A stretch of DNA of 64,000 nucleotides from Dorea phocaeensis (GCF_900240315.1 NZ_OEPZ01000002.1:124001-188000), one strand, 5' to 3'. Numbered from the stretch's first letter, positions 33,377 through 42,698 are shown. Numbers and translations are program-made. The notes: a model not told the origin generated them from the letters alone.

Positions 33377-34240
33377 CTACGCTTTTGTCAGTTTCTTTGC
33401 CAGAAATCCTGACAAGGTATTGATTCCCACTACCAGCACAAGCAGAATTACCGCCGTTGCATATGCCTGATCCATATACAAGCCTTCGCTTGCCAGATTA
33501 TACATATGAACCGCCAGCGTTCTTCCCGAATCCAGAACGCTGTTTGGAATATCTGCCACCGTTCCTGCTGTGTAAATCAGAGCCGCTGTCTCTCCGACAA
33601 TTCTTCCCACCGCCAGGATCACTCCCGCCAAAATACCCGGAATTGCAGACGGCAATACAATCCGAAACACGGTACGAAGCTTTCCTGCCCCGAGGCCAAA
33701 GCTTCCTTCTCTGTAAGAATCCGGCACCGCCTTTAACGCCTCTTCCGTACTTCTCATAATTAATGGAAGCACCATAATAGACAAGGTAAATGCTCCTGCC
33801 AAAATAGAAAATCCCCATCCGTATGTAGATACGAAAAACAACATTCCAAACAATCCATATACAATAGACGGGATTCCCTGCAGTGTCTCCGTCGTCAGCC
33901 GGATAACCTCTACGAATTTATTACCTCTCTTTGCATATTCCACCAAAAAGATGGCTGAAAATATTCCAAAAGGAACCGCGATCACCAGAGACAATAAAGT
34001 CATAATAATTGTATTGATAAGCGCCGGCATTAAAGATGCATTTTCAGATGTATAAGTGAAAGAAAATAATGATGGTTTCAAGTACGGCACACCATTAATC
34101 AAGACATAAGCAATCAAAAAAATTAATACCGCAAACGTGATCACTGCTGACAACATTACCAAAAGCATCATCAGAAAAGAAAAAGGGGTTCGCTTATAAG
34201 ATTTTAATTTCTGTCCAATATTTCTTTGATTTTTACTCAT
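33377..34240 (-). CDS. pstA: Phosphate ABC transporter permease PstA
   Basis: A 287-residue membrane protein with six predicted helices and the PstA/PstC permease signature TTETLQGIPSIVYGLFGMLFFV plus the coupling-helix region STEEALKAVPDSYREGSFGLGAGKLRTVFRIVLPSAIPGILAG. Its ATG overlaps the end of pstC by 8 nt (ATGAGTAA), indicating translational coupling. Confidence 0.96.
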   Translation of the reverse strand: MSKNQRNIGQKLKSYKRTPFSFLMMLLVMLSAVITFAVLIFLIAYVLINGVPYLKPSLFSFTYTSENASLMPALINTIIMTLLSLVIAVPFGIFSAIFLVEYAKRGNKFVEVIRLTTETLQGIPSIVYGLFGMLFFVSTYGWGFSILAGAFTLSIMVLPLIMRSTEEALKAVPDSYREGSFGLGAGKLRTVFRIVLPSAIPGILAGVILAVGRIVGETAALIYTAGTVADIPNSVLDSGRTLAVHMYNLASEGLYMDQAYATAVILLVLVVGINTLSGFLAKKLTKA

Positions 34241-35108
34241 GAGTCGTCCTCCTCTTTAGCAGCGCTACACTGAAGTTGATAATCAAGATGAACACAAAAA
34301 GTACTACTCCCGTTGCGATCAACGCTTCTCTGTGAAGTCCAGTCGCATATCCCATCTCAATTACAATATTGGCTGTCAGCGTACGTACTCCTCGGAAAAT
34401 TCCTTGCGGCAGTCGTGCCTGATTACCCGCCACCATAATAACCGCCATCGTCTCTCCAATAGCACGGCCGATTCCCAAGACAATCGCTGCAATCACGCCA
34501 GACTTTGCTGCCGGTATAACAACCCGGAAGATCGCCCTTTCGTGAGTTGCTCCAAGCGCAACTGCCCCCTCATAATACTGCTCCGGTACCGCACGAATGG
34601 AAGATTCCGTCAATCCAATAATTGTTGGAAGAATCATCATTCCCAGAAGCAGAGATGCGGTCAGGATACTGCTTCCATTTCCGCCGAATCCTAGATCCCG
34701 TCCCAATGTACGGATCAAAGGTACAATCACCACCAGTCCAAAGAAACCATAAACTACTGACGGGATTCCCGCCAGAAGTTCTGTTGCCGCCTTCAGCGGC
34801 TTATAGATTTTCTTTGGGCAGTAATACGCCATAAAAACAGCTGTCAAAATTCCGATTGGAACACCAAAGATAATCGCCCCCGCTGTTACGTATAAACTTC
34901 CTACAATCATAGGCAGAATCCCGAAAATCTCATTTTTCGGTTTCCACATTTCTCCACTTAGAAATTCCCCAAATCCGATTTCTTTCATAGCAGGGATCCC
35001 ATTTGCAAATAAAAAGATACAAATGAGAGCTACCGCCAGTACCGAAGCACAGGCGGCAATGAAGAACACTCCCTGCATGAACTTTTCTGTCCACGCCTTT
35101 TTGTTCAT
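34233..35108 (-). CDS. pstC: Phosphate ABC transporter permease PstC
   Basis: A 291-residue six-helix membrane subunit pairing with PstA. It has AATELLAGIPSVVYGFFGLVVIVPL and the coupling motif SIRAVPEQYYEGAVALGATHERAIFRVVIPAAKSGVIAAIVLGIGRAIGETMAV. Directly follows pstS (1 nt between stop and ATG 35108, ribosome site GAGG inside the pstS end). Confidence 0.96.
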   Translation of the reverse strand: MNKKAWTEKFMQGVFFIAACASVLAVALICIFLFANGIPAMKEIGFGEFLSGEMWKPKNEIFGILPMIVGSLYVTAGAIIFGVPIGILTAVFMAYYCPKKIYKPLKAATELLAGIPSVVYGFFGLVVIVPLIRTLGRDLGFGGNGSSILTASLLLGMMILPTIIGLTESSIRAVPEQYYEGAVALGATHERAIFRVVIPAAKSGVIAAIVLGIGRAIGETMAVIMVAGNQARLPQGIFRGVRTLTANIVIEMGYATGLHREALIATGVVLFVFILIINFSVALLKRRTTHE

Positions 35109-35109
35109 A

Positions 35110-36027
35110 TTATTTTACTACCTCATCCCAAGTCAGAGCCTCTCCAGTGTAAATTGTTTTTACCTGTTCACTGGAAAGTTCATCGGTTGTATTTGCTTTG
35201 TTTACGATTACTGCGATACCATCTGTAGCCATCACCTGTCCTTCAACCTCTGCTGTCTCTTCGTCTTTCAGCTCTCGAGATGCCATACCGATATCATAGC
35301 TTCCGTCAATCGTAGATGTCACACCTGTGGTGGAATCAGTTGTCTGCAGTTCGATTTCTGCATCCGGATTCACTTCTTTGTAAGCTTCGATTAATTTTTC
35401 CATAACCGGAGAAACAGAAGAGGAACCACCTACCACAATCTTTCCTGCCGGCTTGCTTCCTGCATAAGCTGCTGCAGAATCATCACCAATGTAGCCATTG
35501 TCAGAAACTACCTGCTGTCCTTCTTTGCTCATAATGTAGCTCACAAAATCCTTTGCCACTTCATTTTCAGAACCTTTTTTCGTTACAATATTAAATGGTC
35601 TGGACACTTTGTATGTATCGTTCTTAATGTTCTCAGCAGTCGCCTCTGCTCCATCAATCTTCAGCGCCTTTACACTCTCATCTAAAGATCCAAGAGAAAC
35701 ATAACCGATTGCATACTCATCTCCGGCTACCGTTGTCATCATTACGGAAGTGCTATTGGTGATCTGCGCTTCTTCCGTTGTCATATCCACCTTCTCGCCG
35801 TCTTTCTTCTCTTCTACTCCAAAAAGCTCGATGAACGCTCCTCTTGTACCAGATCCATCCTCACGGGACACGATTGTGATATCCATAGAAGAATCCCAGT
35901 CACTTGTGCTCTCTGTCTTTTCTCCATTATCTGCTTTCGCAGTTTCTTCCTTACTTCCACATCCAACTGCCATTCCAGCTACCATTCCAACTACTGCCAG
36001 TGTTGCAATAAACTTTTTCAATTTCAT
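35110..36027 (-). CDS. pstS: Phosphate-binding lipoprotein PstS, circularly permuted lobe order
   Basis: A 305-residue secreted phosphate receptor. The lipoprotein signal ends at MAVGCGSKEE (Cys 23). The lobe order is unusual: the segment that is C-terminal in typical PstS (ITIVSREDGSGTRGAF through FVSYIMSKEGQQVVSDNGYI, residues 50-180) comes first, and the usually N-terminal segment (GKIVVGGSSSVSPVMEKL through DGIAVIVNKANT and TIYTGEALTWDEVVK, residues 195-305) comes last. Phosphate-binding motifs (SREDGSGTR, GGSSSVSP, GMASREL) are all present, so a functional, circularly permuted fold is expected. Start set at ATG 36027 after AAAGGAGATTAAAGGT. First gene of the pst-pho operon. Confidence 0.93.
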   Translation of the reverse strand: MKLKKFIATLAVVGMVAGMAVGCGSKEETAKADNGEKTESTSDWDSSMDITIVSREDGSGTRGAFIELFGVEEKKDGEKVDMTTEEAQITNSTSVMMTTVAGDEYAIGYVSLGSLDESVKALKIDGAEATAENIKNDTYKVSRPFNIVTKKGSENEVAKDFVSYIMSKEGQQVVSDNGYIGDDSAAAYAGSKPAGKIVVGGSSSVSPVMEKLIEAYKEVNPDAEIELQTTDSTTGVTSTIDGSYDIGMASRELKDEETAEVEGQVMATDGIAVIVNKANTTDELSSEQVKTIYTGEALTWDEVVK

Positions 36028-36079
36028 ACCTTTAATCTCCTTTTGTTTCAATATTCTGTATCTCTTCTTCACAGGACTT

Positions 36080-36134
36080 ATCATATCGAAGGAATGTAAA
36101 ATCTGAAATCACCGGAATGTTAAATCTAAGTTAA
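36080..36134 (-). promoter_or_regulatory. Pho-box promoter of pstS
   Basis: Four TTAACA-like direct repeats at 11-nt spacing on the minus strand: TTAACT (36129-36134), TTAACA (36118-36123), GTGATT (36107-36112) and TTTTAC (36096-36101), followed 10 nt later by TATGAT (36080-36085) as -10. This matches the PhoP-box layout known from Bacillus, in which PhoP replaces a -35 element. Confidence 0.65.
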
Positions 36135-36149
36135 GCCATGTAAGGTTTT

Positions 36150-36191
36150 AAAAAAGAGAACTCACACAGCTCTTCGCCGCGTGAGTTCTCT
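36150..36191 (-). terminator. Terminator after the GH43 gene
   Basis: Eleven-bp stem AGAGAACTCAC / GTGAGTTCTCT (36155-36191) ending in six or more T on the minus strand; separates the GH43 gene from pstS. Confidence 0.85.
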
Positions 36192-36223
36192 TTCTCATCT
36201 TCTAGAAACTTCTGTTTCCTTCT

Positions 36224-39200
36224 CTATTCCTGTTCTTTTCTTCTGCTTTTCAGCATCCATCCGCCTGCCACAAGCGCTGCCATCATGCCGAATACATATA
36301 CAGTCATATCTGCTGCGTCGCCTGTCTTCGGTACTTTGTTTGGCTTCTGATCCTGTCCAGCTGGTTTGCCATCCGGTATTCCCGGTTTCTGGCCCTGATT
36401 TCCTCCATCCGGCTTTCCTGGTTCTACCGGTTTAGAGACTTCTTTTACGGTTACATCAAAGGTTGCTGTCTGATCTTTGTAGGTTACGGTAATGGTCTGC
36501 TTTCCAACCTTATTAGCATCATAACCAGCTACCGTATAGCTTCCCTCTGGAAGAACTTCTTCTTTGCCATCGCTGTAGTGAGCTGTTACTTCCATTCCTG
36601 TCAGGTCCAGATTCTCACCCTGCTTGTACTCGATCTTTTCTGGTACTTTTACCGTAATCTTATCTAAGGTTACTTCCGGATCTACCGGGTCAGATTTTTC
36701 TGTCACCGTTACAACAAATGTAGCTGTTTGACCCTCGTAGGTTACCGTAATGGTCTGCTCGCCAACTTGCTGTGCGTCATAACCAGATACTGTATAACTT
36801 CCCTCTGGAAGAACTTCTTCTTTGCCATCGCTGTAGTGAGCCGTTACTTCCATTCCTGTCAGATCCAGATCCTCACCCTGCTTGTACTCGATCTTGTCCG
36901 GTGCTTTTACTGTAATCTCATTTAAGATAACTTCCGGCTCATCCGGCGTCATCTTCACCGGAGCTACGCCTTCGTTGGTCGGCTTAATCTGCATATATCC
37001 GTCTTCATCAAAGGTAATCTCATCGATACAGGTCTCACGGTGTACGCCAAGTCCATCCCCTGAAGTAAAGATATTGATTGGGGTATAGAATCTGTGGTAT
37101 GCCATAAAGTAACGATCCTGATCGTTTCCATCTTTCACATGAAGTACGGACTGATGTGCGGATCCTAAGATTCCCATGCTGTCATCTCTTGCAAGAAGAT
37201 TCTTTTTCACCAGTTTTACGGATGAACTTCCATCTGCATTCGTCAGTGTGTCAGATACACCGTAGTTTACATGGTAGTTTGGACTATTTGCATCGTCACA
37301 AGACCAGGTCCAGTGATACTTGCCATCCTTCTTTGTTACGATAATAGATTCACGGAAATCGGTCAGACCCTTAATCTGTTTTAAGGTTCCTTCTTTGATG
37401 CTCATCATGTCGTCGTTTAACTGCGCGATTGCAGCGGCACCATTTCCGAACAGAAGATAAGAAGTTCCATCTTCATCGGTAAAGATCGATGGGTCAATTG
37501 CCTGTCCCATACTTACGCCTGCTGCTCTGCACATATCAACAGTCATCAACGCTTCACCCTTATCAGTATAAGGACCTGCTGGATTATCTGCTACTGCAAC
37601 TCCGATCGCTGACTGTCCGTTTTCAAACTTTCCACAATAATAGAAGTAGTATTTTCCATCCTTCTCTTCGATGGTTGGAGCCCACGCGCTTCCGCCCTTT
37701 GCCCACGGGGAAACGGCGATCTGAACGCCCTGCTCATTTACGCCTGGGGTGTCATTTTTCAGCTCCATGATGATGCCTTCATCTTTCCAGTCAACCATGT
37801 TGTCAGAAGAGAATGCATGGAACTTCGTTCCGCTCCATCCCGGATATCCGTCTGTCGTTGGGAACAGCCAGAACTTGCCGTCAAAGTAGTCAAGATCCGG
37901 GTCTGCGTACTGTCCCGGCAGTACCGGGTTGTTGCTTGGAATGGCCTTCTTGATCGTCCACTCTTCTTTTTCCTTATTTCTTACAAAAGTAATCTTCTGA
38001 TCCTTGGAAAGATCAAATGTGCTTCCATTTTCTACTGTCTTTCCATCCACCTGAATCTCTGCTTCTCCATTAAAGGCAAAGGTTACTGGCGTCTTAGTAA
38101 AATCAGCCTCATTCCGGATGTATGGAGTAATTGTCTTGCTCTTGGCATCTACTTTGGTAAATACTGCTGTATGATCGTCAGTTCCTCTGTACTCCAGTGC
38201 TTCCTCTCTGGTTGGAGCAGTTCCTGTAGTTACCGATTTTACCATCGGAAGGGTTGCCACAAAGTCCTTGGAGATCTCCTTTACTTCTTTCTCTGTCAGT
38301 GCTTTATTCTCGATCTGGAAGTTGTCGATCCATCCCTTGAAGTATTCTCCGCTGTTCGTCCAGTTTGCCTTTCCGATCTGAAGAATGCTGTTATTTCCAA
38401 GGATGCTTGGCAGAGCATAATTGCTTTCTACCGTCTGCATCTTCACTCCATTGACATAGAGAATTGTCTCATAAGCTGTCAGCACCACATCTACGTGATA
38501 CCAGTCACTTCCTGTTACCGTTTCCGGACACAATGGGCGGCTTCCCTGATTCTTATATCGCTCTACCTTTGTAGAACCATTTAATTCCATAATTCCCAGA
38601 TACACCTCGCTGTTATAAGATGTCTGGTTGTTATTCGGAGCCGCGTACATAACCCAATTAGTTGCGCTTCGGTCTGGTTTCATCTCATAGGAAATGGTCA
38701 ATTCCTTCATGCCTGTCAGAAGACTCTTGCCTTCCTTATCGGTTACTTTCAGGAAGTTGTTGTTATTTCCATTTAAGTACAATGCTTTTCCAGCGTCTTT
38801 GCTCCAGCTATCCTTGAGTTCATAAGCCTGTCCTGTCGCTTTTGCATTCTCGCTCTCAAATCCGCTTCCGTCTTCGTTGAAATCAAACTTCGCCAGCGTC
38901 TTTCTTTCAACCTCTTCTGCTTCTTTTACTTCAATTTCAAAAGAGGTCTTCTGTTCTCCATAGGTTACAGTTACGGTCTGTTTTCCAACTTCAGAGAAAT
39001 CTACTTTACTAAACTTAAAATGTCTCTCATTCTTGCTGCCTGCCTGATAAGCAACATCTTCCGTCTTACCATTTGCATAACTTACCGTAAGAACCAATCC
39101 GCTTGGATTCAGCTTCTTTGCCCCAGTCTCATAAACCGTTTCATCCGGAGCCTTTTTCACTTCCACCTTGCTTGGCCCATAAGCCTCCATCACTGCATTG

Positions 39201-41479
39201 TATTCTGCCTCTGTCAACGCGATGACGGTTCCATGTCTCTTATGGTTCGTATCAAAGTTGAAATCATTGTCTGCTGTCTTGATCCATTTTGCATTTGCAA
39301 TATCGGTAGTATAGAACGGTACATAGCCGACTCCGCCAAAGTTATCTGCCAAGAGTCCGTATGTCTCAACTTTCTCTCCGTCCACTTCTTTCCAGTCATC
39401 CTGATTGTATGCAAATAATTCCGGTCCTTCCAGGCCTGCGGTAAATCCTGTAATATCTTTAATATTTCCCTGCTTACTCCAAGAAGACTGATCGGTGAGC
39501 CAGGATTTCTGATCGGTGCATTTCTCCAGCTGAATCGTTCCTCCTGCTGCTGATCCGCGATAATAGTTTCCATCGGAATCCCGGACAATCGTCGTATCGA
39601 TAATATGATCATTGCCATTGTCGATAAACAACTCCGGCTCTGAGAAATTACGGAAATCTCTAGTTTTGGATGCGTATACCTTCTGCACGCTTCCTGTCAT
39701 AGACGCCCAGTAAACCACAAATTCTCCTGTCGCCTCATCGTAGATCGCCTCTGGCGCCCACGCGCAGGTCGTTCCTTCCGGCGCTACTTCTGCAAGCCAT
39801 GGTTCTGACCAATTGACAAGATCTGTTGACTCCCAAATTCTTAAGCAATGGCTTCCGTTAAACTGAGAAGTTCCCCAATCTACGGTTCCATTTGCAATGT
39901 CATTTGCTCCGATACAAAGATCTGTTGCAATAATATAGAACTTATCGCCTTCCGGTGAACGAATCATATATGGATCACGCACACCAGCCTGATTCTGAGT
40001 CTTGTTAATGTCTTCTTCTGTTCTAACTGAATCTGCAACGCTTAATACAGCTTCCTTCTTATTTAAGTCCATCCAGTTATCGCCGTCATGGCTGGACGCA
40101 AAGAAGATCTGCTGTTCTGCTGGTCCCCCATTGTTTACAAAATAAGCAAACAGATAATCCTTCATTTCTTCTTGCTTATGCGCTTTTTTTACCTTCAGCT
40201 CAAACTCTTTCTCTACAGACTTGCCGTCTGCTGTCAGGGTTGCTGTCAGAATAACCTTGGTGTCTTTCTTCTGTCTGCTGACAACACCGGCTGGTTTCCC
40301 GTCTTTCTCCTGATCTGTTACAATCTTGTCATCGCTGGATTTCCAAGTCACAGAAGCGTTTCTTCCTGAGCCTTCAATTTCCACCGTTTCCGGAAGATAA
40401 ATATTCCCCCGGACATCATCCACATTTACGATGGTAAGCTTCTCTTTTGCAGCCTCAAGGAAATCTCCCTGATCCATCAGCTTGGACACGGTGACAGGAA
40501 TCTCTTTTTCTGCCTTCTGTCCTGCCATTTCGATGGATGCCGTAAATACCACAACTGCATCTTCGCCGCTTGGTCTTGTAACCTTGACACTATATCCGTC
40601 GTCGCCAATCACAGCAGCTTTATTGTCCTCCACCTTCCATGTAATGTTGGAATAGTTTTCTCCAACAGACGGCAAGGTGAAATCCTCCGTAACTGTTCCT
40701 GGAAGCGTCAGTTTTTCCTGATCGTCAGCCACCGCTTTCTTAGCCGCCTCTTCGCTGACCAGCTCTGCATCGGTTAACGCTTTATCATAGATGGTGAAAT
40801 TGTCGATCCAGCCTTTGTAACCTTCTCCATTTCCCCAGTTTGCGCGGCCGATATAGAAGATTCCTCCATCTTCCACAATATCCTTCACCTGATAATCACT
40901 GGCAACCACGCTTCTCTTTACACCGTCAACGTACAGAACGGTCTGACTTTCCTGAAATACGATATCAATGTGCGCCCAGTCTGTCCCAATGGTCACATCT
41001 GGACATGCTGGTCTTCCATTTTCATTGTCATAACGTTCTACCTTCACATTTCCATTGTTATGAAATGCACCGATATAGTGTTCTTTCTGATTCACCGGCT
41101 TGTCATTGTTAGGAGCCGCATAGAAGGCCCAGTTAGTTTCCTTTCGATCCGGTTTCTCATCATAAGAAATCGTGATCTCATTCTTCCCGGACAAAATGCT
41201 CTTTCCCGCTCGGTTCTTCAAAGACAGATAGTTAGAAGCATTCCCATCAAGATAGAGCGCTTTCCCATTATCCGCATGGTCGTCCAAGCGATAGCTTCCC
41301 TTTACTTCCACTGTTCCTCCGGCGCTCGTAAACCCGGACGCTTCATCGTCAAACGTGAATGCGGCGAAAGGCTCGTTTGCCGTCTTACCTGCCGCCTGAA
41401 CATCTGCCGGCAGATATGCACTCGCCATAGAGGCTGTAAGCACAAGCGCCAGCGTCTTGTTCCAAAATCCCTTTTTCAT
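36224..41479 (-). CDS. Cell-wall-anchored multidomain glycosidase with two GH43 modules
   Basis: A 1751-residue extracellular protein. Order: signal peptide (1-29, ending PADVQAAG); LamG-like domain (about 40-240); two atrophied bacterial Ig domains (250-430); GH43 module 1 (about 440-776; RDPYMIRSPEG, IIDTTIVRDSDG, LEGPELFAY as acid/base candidates); Ig-like domain; second LamG-like domain (860-1075); Ig-like spacer; GH43 module 2 (about 1180-1500; YADPDLDYFDGKFWLFPTTDG, AIDPSIFTDEDG, FRESIIVT); two near-identical 86-residue Ig-like repeats; Pro/Gly linker; sortase signal VPKTG, helix and RRKEQE tail. GH43 enzymes release arabinose or xylose from arabinan and arabinoxylan. The duplicated LamG domains may bind glycan. 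Monocistronic; ATG 41479 after GAAAGGAGAGAGGAA. Confidence 0.93.
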   Translation of the reverse strand: MKKGFWNKTLALVLTASMASAYLPADVQAAGKTANEPFAAFTFDDEASGFTSAGGTVEVKGSYRLDDHADNGKALYLDGNASNYLSLKNRAGKSILSGKNEITISYDEKPDRKETNWAFYAAPNNDKPVNQKEHYIGAFHNNGNVKVERYDNENGRPACPDVTIGTDWAHIDIVFQESQTVLYVDGVKRSVVASDYQVKDIVEDGGIFYIGRANWGNGEGYKGWIDNFTIYDKALTDAELVSEEAAKKAVADDQEKLTLPGTVTEDFTLPSVGENYSNITWKVEDNKAAVIGDDGYSVKVTRPSGEDAVVVFTASIEMAGQKAEKEIPVTVSKLMDQGDFLEAAKEKLTIVNVDDVRGNIYLPETVEIEGSGRNASVTWKSSDDKIVTDQEKDGKPAGVVSRQKKDTKVILTATLTADGKSVEKEFELKVKKAHKQEEMKDYLFAYFVNNGGPAEQQIFFASSHDGDNWMDLNKKEAVLSVADSVRTEEDINKTQNQAGVRDPYMIRSPEGDKFYIIATDLCIGANDIANGTVDWGTSQFNGSHCLRIWESTDLVNWSEPWLAEVAPEGTTCAWAPEAIYDEATGEFVVYWASMTGSVQKVYASKTRDFRNFSEPELFIDNGNDHIIDTTIVRDSDGNYYRGSAAGGTIQLEKCTDQKSWLTDQSSWSKQGNIKDITGFTAGLEGPELFAYNQDDWKEVDGEKVETYGLLADNFGGVGYVPFYTTDIANAKWIKTADNDFNFDTNHKRHGTVIALTEAEYNAVMEAYGPSKVEVKKAPDETVYETGAKKLNPSGLVLTVSYANGKTEDVAYQAGSKNERHFKFSKVDFSEVGKQTVTVTYGEQKTSFEIEVKEAEEVERKTLAKFDFNEDGSGFESENAKATGQAYELKDSWSKDAGKALYLNGNNNNFLKVTDKEGKSLLTGMKELTISYEMKPDRSATNWVMYAAPNNNQTSYNSEVYLGIMELNGSTKVERYKNQGSRPLCPETVTGSDWYHVDVVLTAYETILYVNGVKMQTVESNYALPSILGNNSILQIGKANWTNSGEYFKGWIDNFQIENKALTEKEVKEISKDFVATLPMVKSVTTGTAPTREEALEYRGTDDHTAVFTKVDAKSKTITPYIRNEADFTKTPVTFAFNGEAEIQVDGKTVENGSTFDLSKDQKITFVRNKEKEEWTIKKAIPSNNPVLPGQYADPDLDYFDGKFWLFPTTDGYPGWSGTKFHAFSSDNMVDWKDEGIIMELKNDTPGVNEQGVQIAVSPWAKGGSAWAPTIEEKDGKYYFYYCGKFENGQSAIGVAVADNPAGPYTDKGEALMTVDMCRAAGVSMGQAIDPSIFTDEDGTSYLLFGNGAAAIAQLNDDMMSIKEGTLKQIKGLTDFRESIIVTKKDGKYHWTWSCDDANSPNYHVNYGVSDTLTNADGSSSVKLVKKNLLARDDSMGILGSAHQSVLHVKDGNDQDRYFMAYHRFYTPINIFTSGDGLGVHRETCIDEITFDEDGYMQIKPTNEGVAPVKMTPDEPEVILNEITVKAPDKIEYKQGEDLDLTGMEVTAHYSDGKEEVLPEGSYTVSGYDAQQVGEQTITVTYEGQTATFVVTVTEKSDPVDPEVTLDKITVKVPEKIEYKQGENLDLTGMEVTAHYSDGKEEVLPEGSYTVAGYDANKVGKQTITVTYKDQTATFDVTVKEVSKPVEPGKPDGGNQGQKPGIPDGKPAGQDQKPNKVPKTGDAADMTVYVFGMMAALVAGGWMLKSRRKEQE
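36419..36937 (-). repeat. Tandem 258-bp repeat encoding two Ig-like domains
   Basis: Two adjacent copies offset by exactly 258 bp encode 86-residue domains that share long identical stretches (IEYKQGE, LDLTGMEVTAHYSDGKEEV, LPEGSYTV). High DNA identity suggests recent duplication and makes copy number prone to change. Confidence 0.9.
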
Positions 41480-41654
41480 TTCCTCTCTCCTTTCTTAAAA
41501 AATAGATATTTCCTTCATTATAGAGTATTTTCAGGAAAGCGGAAACGGAGATTCTTTTGAAAAAAGTTTGAAAATTTGCAAGCTAAAATCTACTCAAATT
41601 TCTGACCTTCTAACGGATACTTTGGGCATCCGAATCTTACCGCACTGTCTCACA

Positions 41655-42332
41655 TCACCTCTCCAGCGTTTCCCTTCCTTCTTCTGTATAAAGCTCGGCA
41701 ATCTTAACCACCTTCGACTCTCCGGCAAATTCGATTTCCAACGACTCTTCCCCCGTCAACTGAATCGTCTCCCCATTTTGATCCACAATGGTATCCTCAT
41801 CAAGGAATTGAAATCCCCAATGTGCCCCCGTCTTGTTTCGAGTTTCAAAAGGTTTCGTCCGCCATTTTACCGGCTGAATTTTATTCCATTCATAAGTTTC
41901 CTTCCCGTTTTCATCCGTAGAATAGGCTCCACCCCAGATCTCTATATAGTAGGAATCATCCGTCGGCAGAAATTCTATCGTCACGAAATCACCGATTTTA
42001 CTACAAGCAATCTTCACATCCTCTGCGCTCGCCTGCGTTCCAGTTCCATATAATGACTCATATAGGGTTCCTAGAATTCCCACTGTAAGCAATACAGCAA
42101 ATACGGCAATTACAATTCTTTTCCTGGTTTCTCTCTCAATCTTTTTAAGTGGATGAATCTCTTTTTTGATCTCCTCTTTGCTCTTTTCAACATAACGCTC
42201 TGAAGCTACCGCTCCCTTCATTGCCTGAAAGTAAGCCCTGCATGTTTCACACTCTTCTAAATGTTCTTCTACTGCCTGATTGCTTTCTTCGCTGGTCAGC
42301 CCATCCATATAACTTGGCAGTAAATCTCCCAA
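41655..42332 (-). CDS. Anti-sigma factor (zinc-finger HC2 type), start codon damaged
   Basis: A 225-codon frame: N-terminal cytosolic anti-sigma domain with the zinc motif HLEECETC (EEHLEECETCRAYF), a basic juxtamembrane stretch, one membrane helix (IVIAVFAVLLTVGILGTLY) and an extracytoplasmic domain. The family normally begins M-x-C-x-x-I-x-DLLP; here the frame starts at TTG (42332) just before GDLLPSYMDGL, and the expected Met-x-Cys lies upstream in another frame (ATG TGA AAT TAA precede it). With the adjacent sigma gene broken, this gene is probably decaying too. Confidence 0.65.
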   Translation of the reverse strand: MGDLLPSYMDGLTSEESNQAVEEHLEECETCRAYFQAMKGAVASERYVEKSKEEIKKEIHPLKKIERETRKRIVIAVFAVLLTVGILGTLYESLYGTGTQASAEDVKIACSKIGDFVTIEFLPTDDSYYIEIWGGAYSTDENGKETYEWNKIQPVKWRTKPFETRNKTGAHWGFQFLDEDTIVDQNGETIQLTGEESLEIEFAGESKVVKIAELYTEEGRETLER

Positions 42333-42338
42333 TTAATT

Positions 42339-42698
42339 TCACATGATTTCCTTCGCCGTCTCATCCAGTACATGTACCTTTCTAAACAGCTCTATCTTTT
42401 CTTCCTTCAGTGTCAGATATTCGTCCGGAGGAAGTTCACTTACCGGTATCTGATCCGTCAGTTCACTGGTTCCTCTCTTACTCCGGCGTTCCATCTCCCG
42501 ATACCAGAGATGCTTTGCAATCTGACAAAGCCACGTGGATACCTTACAGCTTCCATCATATTTCTTTGACGTACGCACCGCCTGATAGAACGTCTCCTAT
42601 GTCAGTTCTTCTGCCATCTCCTCTTCATAACACAAAGACAGAAGAAACTTGTACACCATTTGTGCTTATTCCCGGTATGCCTCATCCATATCCAACAC
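42339..42698 (-). pseudogene. Degraded ECF sigma factor gene
   Basis: From GTG 42698 (AGGAGG 8 nt upstream) the frame reads as an ECF sigma factor: MDEAYRE-stop-AQMVYKFLLSLCYEEEMAEELT-stop-ETFYQAVRTSKKYDG, then SCKVSTWLCQIAKHLWYREMERR (region 2) and LPPDEYLTLKEEKIELFRKVHVLDETAKEIM, then TGA. It has two nonsense codons (TAA, TAG) and no sigma region 4: the anti-sigma sequence follows immediately. It cannot make a working sigma factor. Confidence 0.85.

Noticed and set aside
36419-36937. The tandem Ig repeat as an assembly artefact
   Set aside because: The copies differ at many bases and residues (for example KAPDK versus KVPEK), so both are real.
42339-42698. In-frame stop codons in the sigma factor considered as recoding (Sec or Pyl)
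   Set aside because: The stops are TAA and TAG, at conserved polar positions with no redox context, and the gene also lacks region 4; decay explains it better.
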